Source: Methanomicrobiales archaeon
Lineage (GTDB): Archaea > Halobacteriota > Methanomicrobia > Methanomicrobiales > JACTUA01
Length of the DNA stretch: 11,096 bases
Assembly: GCA_028678555.1 (NCBI GenBank)
Contig: JAJRDF010000023.1
Location: 1-11,096 of the forward strand
Reading direction: 5' to 3'
The translations under genes were made by a program, and so were the position numbers. Every line of letters starts with the position of its first letter. Within the stretch, counting starts at the first letter, position 1. The notes below the pieces were generated by a model. It saw nothing but the letters and a program-made list of their open reading frames with translations. It was not told the origin of the DNA and did no database searches. Shown here piece after piece: positions 6,882-11,096 of the stretch.

Positions 6882-8141
6882 ATGAAGCCATGGATTCGCC
6901 GCCTGGCCATGGTGCTGGGGATCCTGATCCCCGGCCTTCTCATGATCTTCCTTCAGGTGGACCCGCTGGTCCTCTTCACCGAGCTGGGACTGATTGCCGT
7001 GGTGATCCTGTTCGCTTCCGGATCCATCACACCCGCCGACCTGAAGCGTCTGAGACGGGGCGCCGGGACACAACCTGCCAAAGAGCCGGAGGTGGCAGTG
7101 AAGCCGAAGGAAGCCGTGCCGACCCCGGAGAAGGCGGGAGCGAAGACGTCCCGGTTCCGGGAGATCTCACGGGCTTTTGGGAATGTGGGAGTGATCGCGG
7201 GGGAGCGGTGGAAGACGTGGCGTGCAGGAAAGACCCGTGTGGAAGCCATCGATCGTGCGCTGGATCGTACCGTCCCGCCCCCTTCTGCCCGATCCTCTCC
7301 TGCATCCTCCCCCCTGCCGGGACAGGGTGCAGCCAGGGCTGGACCTCCGGTACCGGGCGGTGACCCCTTCCAGGATCTCCTGAATGCCAATTTCGAGCCT
7401 GTGCTGCTGGAAGAGGATACCGATGCCGGGGATGCAGGCATGCCGGCGAAGAGCAGCGCGGTACCAGGAAAGGAGTTTACCATCCCCGTGCGCAAACCCG
7501 AGCCGGAGATGGCCGGCAAGGGTGCACAGGTCCCGGTAAAGAACGGAGAACTACCGGTGACGGACTTCACCATCCCTGTGATCGCACCCGAACCGGAGAT
7601 GGAGATGATACCCCCTCTCATTCCGGCAGGCCCGAGGAAAGAGACGACGATAGTGAAAAGCCCGACGGTAAAGGTGGAGAGTGTGACAGCTCCGACGGCA
7701 AAGGGCACGGCGGCTGTATTCCCTGCCGCCCCCTCCCGTCAGTCGGGGGTTCCTGCGAAGGGTTCCCCGGAGATACCGGTGAAAGGGGGCGAGACAATGA
7801 CCCCGGTTATCCTCAGTCACCCCCAGGCCGCCGGGATCCCCTCTGGCGGGAAGCGGGATGCTCCGTCCAGGTCGACGGTCACCGTGACGGTGACGGAGAC
7901 CACTGCGAAGACGGGAGGCCCTGCGGCCACGGCAGCCAGGCCGGCAGCCGATCCGGATATCCTCACCTTCGCTCCGGAAGCCGGCGGGACCATGGATGAC
8001 CTCCTGGCAAGCCTGAAGGAAGATGAAACCCGGGTGAAGAGGAGCGATGATTCCAGCCTCCTGCGGCGTCTGAAGGGTCTCCATCTCCCGGGAAAGGAAC
8101 TGGAGGATGACCTCTCTTCACTGCTGAAGGAGCTGGAGTAG
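6882..8141 (+). CDS. Unrecognised membrane-anchored protein with long disordered tail, in the archaellum operon
   Basis: I do not recognise a family. The 419 residues begin with two hydrophobic segments, 8-25 and 29-47, separated by a short acidic turn, forming a probable membrane hairpin with both ends cytoplasmic. Residues 52-76 are basic, and 89-129 form a basic, possibly helical block (RFREISRAFGNVGVIAGERW). Residues 130-355 are rich in Pro, Ala, Thr, Lys and Gly and look disordered. Short islands stand out: DPFQDLLNANFEPVLLEED (161-179) and a repeated motif, KEFTIPVRKPEPEM (197-210) and TDFTIPVIAPEPEM (227-240). The C-terminus (370-419) is acidic and helical, with MDDLLASL and DDLSSLLKEL. 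The ATG lies one base after the arlJ stop with GGTG at 6873-6876, so translation is coupled to arlJ. Position and layout suggest a tether or scaffold for the motor, but that is inference. Confidence 0.85.
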   Translation: MKPWIRRLAMVLGILIPGLLMIFLQVDPLVLFTELGLIAVVILFASGSITPADLKRLRRGAGTQPAKEPEVAVKPKEAVPTPEKAGAKTSRFREISRAFGNVGVIAGERWKTWRAGKTRVEAIDRALDRTVPPPSARSSPASSPLPGQGAARAGPPVPGGDPFQDLLNANFEPVLLEEDTDAGDAGMPAKSSAVPGKEFTIPVRKPEPEMAGKGAQVPVKNGELPVTDFTIPVIAPEPEMEMIPPLIPAGPRKETTIVKSPTVKVESVTAPTAKGTAAVFPAAPSRQSGVPAKGSPEIPVKGGETMTPVILSHPQAAGIPSGGKRDAPSRSTVTVTVTETTAKTGGPAATAARPAADPDILTFAPEAGGTMDDLLASLKEDETRVKRSDDSSLLRRLKGLHLPGKELEDDLSSLLKELE

Positions 8142-8149
8142 GGAGCGCC

Positions 8150-8166
8150 GGCTCCGCGGCGGAGCC
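8150..8166 (+). other. Perfect 7-bp hairpin in the intergenic gap before the propeller gene
   Basis: GGCTCCG (8150-8156), a 3-base loop, and CGGAGCC (8160-8166) form a fully GC-rich stem within the 43-base gap at 8142-8184. No T tract follows, so it is not a typical archaeal terminator. It may be an mRNA processing or stability element that separates expression of the propeller gene from the motor genes. Confidence 0.55.
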
Positions 8167-8184
8167 ACCGGGGATCCGGATACC

Positions 8185-9444
8185 ATGACGGAGACCCTGT
8201 CCATGACAGTGCGATGCGGGCTTACAGGACTGAAGGGTAGCGGGACCGCTGCCCGTGCTTCCGCTGCGGTTCTCCTCATGGTGCTGATAATGGCCGGTCC
8301 GGCCACCGCCGGAATCACCCTCTTCTCCCCATCCTCCTCATCCATAGCCTCTGCGGGAGTGCTGGACATGGCCGAGGGGAGGAACGGGGAGATCTACTTC
8401 GCCACCGACAGCGGGCTTTCCGTCTTTCGTGACGGATGGACAACCCTCCGGATCACCACCCCCCTCGTGAACGGGAGCCTCCTCTCGGACCACGTCCTGG
8501 CGGTGGAGACGGATCACCGGGGATACGTGTGGGTCGGGTACCCATCCGGGCTCCAGGTCCTGGCGGGATCAGAGATCACCACCCTGCGGGACCAGCAGTT
8601 CCTGAAGAACCTGAACATCAACACCCTGTACCGGAACGGCGAGGAGATGTGGGTTGCCACCGGTTCCGCAGGAGTCCAGCGATGGCGCAATGGCACCTGG
8701 CACCGGTTTGTGCCAGGGGGAGAAGAAGGCCTGGAGGCGTACGATGTGAGGTCCGTGGCCGCGGACCGGGACTCCGGGGCCATCTACCTCGCTTCCCGGG
8801 ATAACGGTGTATGGGTGGCCCCCGCCGGACCCGATCCCCTGAGGTTCACCCGCCTCCTGCCCCATGTACCGGAAGATCCGGCCGGAATCCAGCTGCGGGC
8901 GGACCCCTTCGGGGGGATCTACCTCTTTAACCGGACCACCGTCCTCCACCATTCCCTGCAGGAAGGGATCCAGCGGGTCCGATACACACCGGATTTCATG
9001 ACCGCCGATACCACTGTCTACGACATGGTCATCGCCCGCAATGGGGTATCCTGGTACGCCACCGGAAACGGCATCTACGGGTGTGCGGACGGGAAGGTGA
9101 CCGTGCACCTGACGGCTTTAAACGGAATCGGCTCGAATGCGGTGAAACGGATCTTCGCAGACCGGCAGGGACGGATCTGGTTCGTCACCCCGGATGGGGT
9201 GGGGTACCTCCCCGCTATCCTGGCGGAAGGCACGCCGATCCCGGTACACATCGTGGAGACGGTGGGGGCCGTAAACACCACCTCTCTCCTGACAACCGGT
9301 CCTGCAGAGTTCCTGCCGCCACCGACACCCCTGATCTCCGTGACGATTATCCCGGGGCCGGAAGAATCCTCCCGGAATCCCCTCTCGGGATTCTTCTCCG
9401 GTCTCTCCCGCTGGCTGGGCAGTTTTTTTGTGCAGGAACCGTGA
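8185..9444 (+). CDS. Exported seven-bladed beta-propeller protein (two-component-regulator-propeller type)
   Basis: Predicted secreted protein built almost wholly of propeller repeats. The N-terminus has basic residues, then a hydrophobic core (27-38), then PATA before Gly43, so signal peptidase would cut after Ala42. Seven copies of the Reg_prop-like 'G.(I/V)(W/Y)(V/F)(A/G)T..G(L/V)' strand motif begin near residues 68, 113, 152, 198, 243, 287 and 329. The even 39-46-residue spacing fits one closed seven-bladed propeller. Sequons at N96, N169, N249 and N364 suit an outside location. After the propeller, a PPPTP linker leads to an amphipathic or hydrophobic tail (398-415). Known relatives form sensor domains of histidine kinases, but no kinase is attached here. 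ATG 8185 is the longest start; ATG 8203, with GGAG at 8190-8193, is equally possible and keeps the signal peptide. The ligand is unknown; a link to the archaellum rests on position. Confidence 0.82.
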   Translation: MTETLSMTVRCGLTGLKGSGTAARASAAVLLMVLIMAGPATAGITLFSPSSSSIASAGVLDMAEGRNGEIYFATDSGLSVFRDGWTTLRITTPLVNGSLLSDHVLAVETDHRGYVWVGYPSGLQVLAGSEITTLRDQQFLKNLNINTLYRNGEEMWVATGSAGVQRWRNGTWHRFVPGGEEGLEAYDVRSVAADRDSGAIYLASRDNGVWVAPAGPDPLRFTRLLPHVPEDPAGIQLRADPFGGIYLFNRTTVLHHSLQEGIQRVRYTPDFMTADTTVYDMVIARNGVSWYATGNGIYGCADGKVTVHLTALNGIGSNAVKRIFADRQGRIWFVTPDGVGYLPAILAEGTPIPVHIVETVGAVNTTSLLTTGPAEFLPPPTPLISVTIIPGPEESSRNPLSGFFSGLSRWLGSFFVQEP

Positions 9445-9462
9445 GATACGGCCCGTTCCCGG

Positions 9463-10662
9463 TTACAGGGGGATGGCCAGGCCCTGCCGGGTGAACCGGT
9501 CCACGCTGTCCAGGAGGGCTCTCCTGGCGCGGCGGCTCCTCTGGGGATCCTCGCCGAAGATGTCCTGGACCAGGTAGTCCAGCACCGGGTAGAAAAACCG
9601 GGTCCTGGCCGGACTCCGGCGGATCTCCTGGAGATGTGCCAGTGCCTCCTGCTTCCGGGAAGAGACGGCGGTGAAGCAGAGGTCCTGGAGCCGGAGGAAC
9701 TCGGAATCCATCCCCTTCTGGAGGGCCATGTTCCGAAAGCCATCGTAGGTGGGTTGCCTTCCCGAGAGGAGCGAGAGCTTGAGCCCGTAATAGACGGGTT
9801 CCAGGGAATCCGGAAACTGTTGCATCATCTGCCGGACGACCGAAGCGGCACCGGTCCCGTCCCGCTGCTCCAGGCGGAAGTGGTACATCTCACGGAGGAA
9901 CGGCATATCATCGGAGAACCGCTCGTTTGCGGTCCGCAGGAGCTCGACCTTCATATCCCGGTTCCCCTCCTGCGTGGCCTTCTCCAGGCCCACCTCGATG
10001 AGGCCCCGCTCGCCGGGCAGCCATTCCAGGGCGCTCGTGAGCATGAGCCAGAAGGCCTGTTTCAGCCAGGGCTCCTCCTCCTCCCGGACCTGGAGGGCCC
10101 GGACCGCGTGGATCGGGGGCTTGCGCTGGGCCAGCCGGAGCATCTCCTCCCGAGCCAGGAGCTCGTGCTCTCCCGGACGGCCCGCAATGCCCTTCTCCCT
10201 GCCGTCAGCCATCTCCCGGAGGGAGAGCATGTAGTAACTATAGGCCACGGCGGCGGCGATCATGGCATCGCGGTCCGTGTAATCCTGAAGGAAGGGGATG
10301 GCATGGGCATATTCCTCGGACTTGAGCAGGCGCATGCCGGCCATGATGTCCAGGCCCATCTTCCCGTCCTTTCCCTTCTTGAAACGCAGGGCGTTTCCTA
10401 TGACCTTCTCAACAAACGGGAGCTCACGGCCATGCTCGGAGGTATCCAGGATCTTGTAGGTGACGAGATCGATGAACTCGTCGTAGGTCTCGGTGTCCAG
10501 GTCCGGGAACGAGTTGTCCAGGGTGGCGACGACATGTCCGTAGAAGACCGGGAGGTACGAGGAGATCTCCAGGATGTTCTTCTCGATGTACTCCAGGAAC
10601 TCCCGCTTTACCGTCACCATTCCCTCGTCGGCGTGGACCGCCGCCGCCGGATCCTCAGCCAT
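9463..10662 (-). CDS. Unrecognised soluble all-helical protein, possibly a helical-repeat scaffold
   Basis: I do not recognise a family. The 399 residues look entirely alpha-helical, with no signal peptide or membrane segment. Residues 20-50 and 60-95 form an N-terminal helical part. From about 105 onward come paired helices with TPR/alpha-solenoid character, for example MRLLKSEEYAHAIPFL (110-125), DAMIAAAVAYSYYML (132-146), and 271-345, where GAASVVRQMMQQFPDSLEPV resembles a TPR helix pair. The C-terminus is Arg-rich (375-392). A role in protein binding is the most that can be inferred. It is convergent with the propeller gene, with 18 bases between stop codons, so it is a separate transcription unit. 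The opposite-strand frame has the His/Gly/Leu-rich make-up of a shadow. The ATG at 10662 is preferred because a TATA-like box lies about 27 bases upstream; a second ATG is at 10620. Confidence 0.8.
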   Translation of the reverse strand: MAEDPAAAVHADEGMVTVKREFLEYIEKNILEISSYLPVFYGHVVATLDNSFPDLDTETYDEFIDLVTYKILDTSEHGRELPFVEKVIGNALRFKKGKDGKMGLDIMAGMRLLKSEEYAHAIPFLQDYTDRDAMIAAAVAYSYYMLSLREMADGREKGIAGRPGEHELLAREEMLRLAQRKPPIHAVRALQVREEEEPWLKQAFWLMLTSALEWLPGERGLIEVGLEKATQEGNRDMKVELLRTANERFSDDMPFLREMYHFRLEQRDGTGAASVVRQMMQQFPDSLEPVYYGLKLSLLSGRQPTYDGFRNMALQKGMDSEFLRLQDLCFTAVSSRKQEALAHLQEIRRSPARTRFFYPVLDYLVQDIFGEDPQRSRRARRALLDSVDRFTRQGLAIPL

Positions 10663-10685
10663 GTGTGAAATCTCGCCTCATCGCG

Positions 10686-10693
10686 TAATAAAT
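10686..10693 (-). promoter_or_regulatory. TATA-like box for the minus-strand gene; mRNA probably leaderless
   Basis: Read on the minus strand this is ATTTATTA, an isolated AT-rich octamer in GC-rich DNA. Its centre lies about 27 bases before the ATG at 10662. Archaeal transcription starts about 25-27 bases from the TATA centre, so the mRNA would begin at or next to the start codon. A GAGG at 10676-10679 is 13 bases from the ATG, rather far for ribosome binding. Confidence 0.55.
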
Positions 10694-10769
10694 GGTTGGG
10701 TACGGTCCGGTCGGGGGGAGAGGAGAGTCTGTGGGATCATTAGCTCCAACGGTTCATTTGGATTGCTGC

Positions 10770-10792
10770 GGGAGGGGGCATTGTCCCCTCCC
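10770..10792. other. G/C-rich inverted repeat in the intergenic region
   Basis: GGGAGGGG (10770-10777) and CCCCTCCC (10785-10792) form an 8-bp stem with a 7-base loop. A competing stem is possible between TGTCCCC (10782-10788) and GGGGACA (10807-10813). The two cannot form at once. No T tract or gene follows. The stretch 10694-10876 otherwise shows strand-biased G and C runs and no plausible coding frame. Confidence 0.5.
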
Positions 10793-10876
10793 GGTCCCTC
10801 CCCCGTGGGGACAGCATGAGCCGAGATTTTTCCGGGGACCGAAGGATCGTCCCATTCACCGCGGGGGGACGCCCAC

Positions 10877-11096
10877 GCGGCGGGGGGGTGGAGCCCCCCA
10901 GGAGCGTCTCACTGGTGGACACCAATTCCATTCCCCCGTCACATCCTGCAGGTAGAATTCCTCAGGTGTCGCGGCGGGGAGGGCGAAGCCCCCAGAAGCG
11001 TCTCACAGGTATGCATCAATCCCTTTCTCCCGTCACATCCTGCAGAGAGAATGCCTCAGCCGCCGCGACGGGGCGCGAGCCACCTGGAATACGGAG
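10877..11096. repeat. Tandem 94-bp direct repeat, two full copies and the start of a third
   Basis: Copy 1 is 10877-10970, copy 2 is 10971-11064, and a third copy begins at 11065 and is cut by the window edge after 32 bases. Hand alignment of copies 1 and 2 needs no gaps and gives about 20 mismatches in 94 (near 79% identity). Best-kept blocks are GCGGCGGGG at the start, GCGTCTCAC (10904-10912 and 10998-11006), CCCGTCACATCCTGCAG (10935-10951 and 11029-11045) and CCTCAG (10960-10965 and 11054-11059). Each unit also has a G-run followed by a C-run that could pair. The unit length is not a multiple of three and no frame runs through, so it is not coding. Units are too long and without unique spacers for a CRISPR array. 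No gene is seen in this stretch. Confidence 0.85.

Noticed and set aside
9634..10668. Open frame of 344 codons on the plus strand opposite the minus-strand gene
   Set aside because: Composition is that of a shadow (many Leu, Gly, His, Glu, few ordered patterns), while the minus-strand frame has natural helical periodicity and a promoter.
10745..10770. tRNA-like GGTTCATTTGGATTG segment
   Set aside because: It resembles a T-arm only loosely; no acceptor, D-arm or anticodon stem can be folded around it.
10692..10955. Small plus-strand open frames in the right-hand intergenic region
   Set aside because: They run through the G/C runs and the 94-bp repeat, whose unit length is not a multiple of three, and lack ribosome binding sites and protein-like composition.
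10877..11096. CRISPR array
   Set aside because: The repeat unit is 94 bp and diverged along its length, with no short identical repeats separated by unique spacers.

Overview
The window looks like chromosomal DNA of a GC-rich euryarchaeon. The most likely source is a methanogen of the Methanomicrobiales, because it carries an archaellum (archaeal flagellum) locus of euryarchaeal type with long ArlI and ArlJ proteins, TATA-box promoters and GGAGGT/GGTGAT-type ribosome binding sites. The order-level assignment is inference from overall protein character, not from a search.

Left part (1-705): the last 15 codons of one archaellin gene are followed, after 12 bases and a strong Shine-Dalgarno sequence, by a complete second archaellin. 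The two have nearly the same C-terminus, so the filament genes form a tandem family that continues to the left. A T7 tract follows the second archaellin.

Middle part (706-6880): an AT-rich intergenic region holds a strong methanogen-type TATA box inside a 7-bp inverted repeat. It opens a tightly packed motor operon in the order arlD/E, arlG, arlF, arlH, arlI, arlJ, with gaps of only a few bases. ArlG and ArlF are the stator/periplasmic proteins, ArlH and ArlI the two cytoplasmic ATPase-fold proteins, ArlJ the membrane platform, and ArlD/E the cytoplasmic part linked to chemotaxis and polar attachment. The G-before-F order differs from the F-then-G order of Methanococcus.

Accessory part (6882-9444): directly coupled to arlJ is an unrecognised protein with two N-terminal membrane segments, a long Pro/Ala/Thr/Lys-rich cytoplasmic or surface tail with an internal 30-residue-spaced repeat, and an acidic helical C-terminus. 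After a 43-base gap with a perfect hairpin comes an exported seven-bladed propeller protein of the two-component-regulator-propeller (Reg_prop) type with a hydrophobic C-terminal tail. These two are the best candidates for undescribed archaellum accessory parts.

Right part (9445-11096): a convergent gene on the minus strand encodes an all-helical, soluble 399-residue protein of unknown function, probably expressed from a leaderless mRNA. The last ~430 bases have no gene. They hold that gene's promoter, a G/C-rich hairpin region and a tandem 94-bp direct repeat (two full copies plus the start of a third at the window edge).

No rRNA, tRNA, CRISPR array, transposase or integrase was seen.
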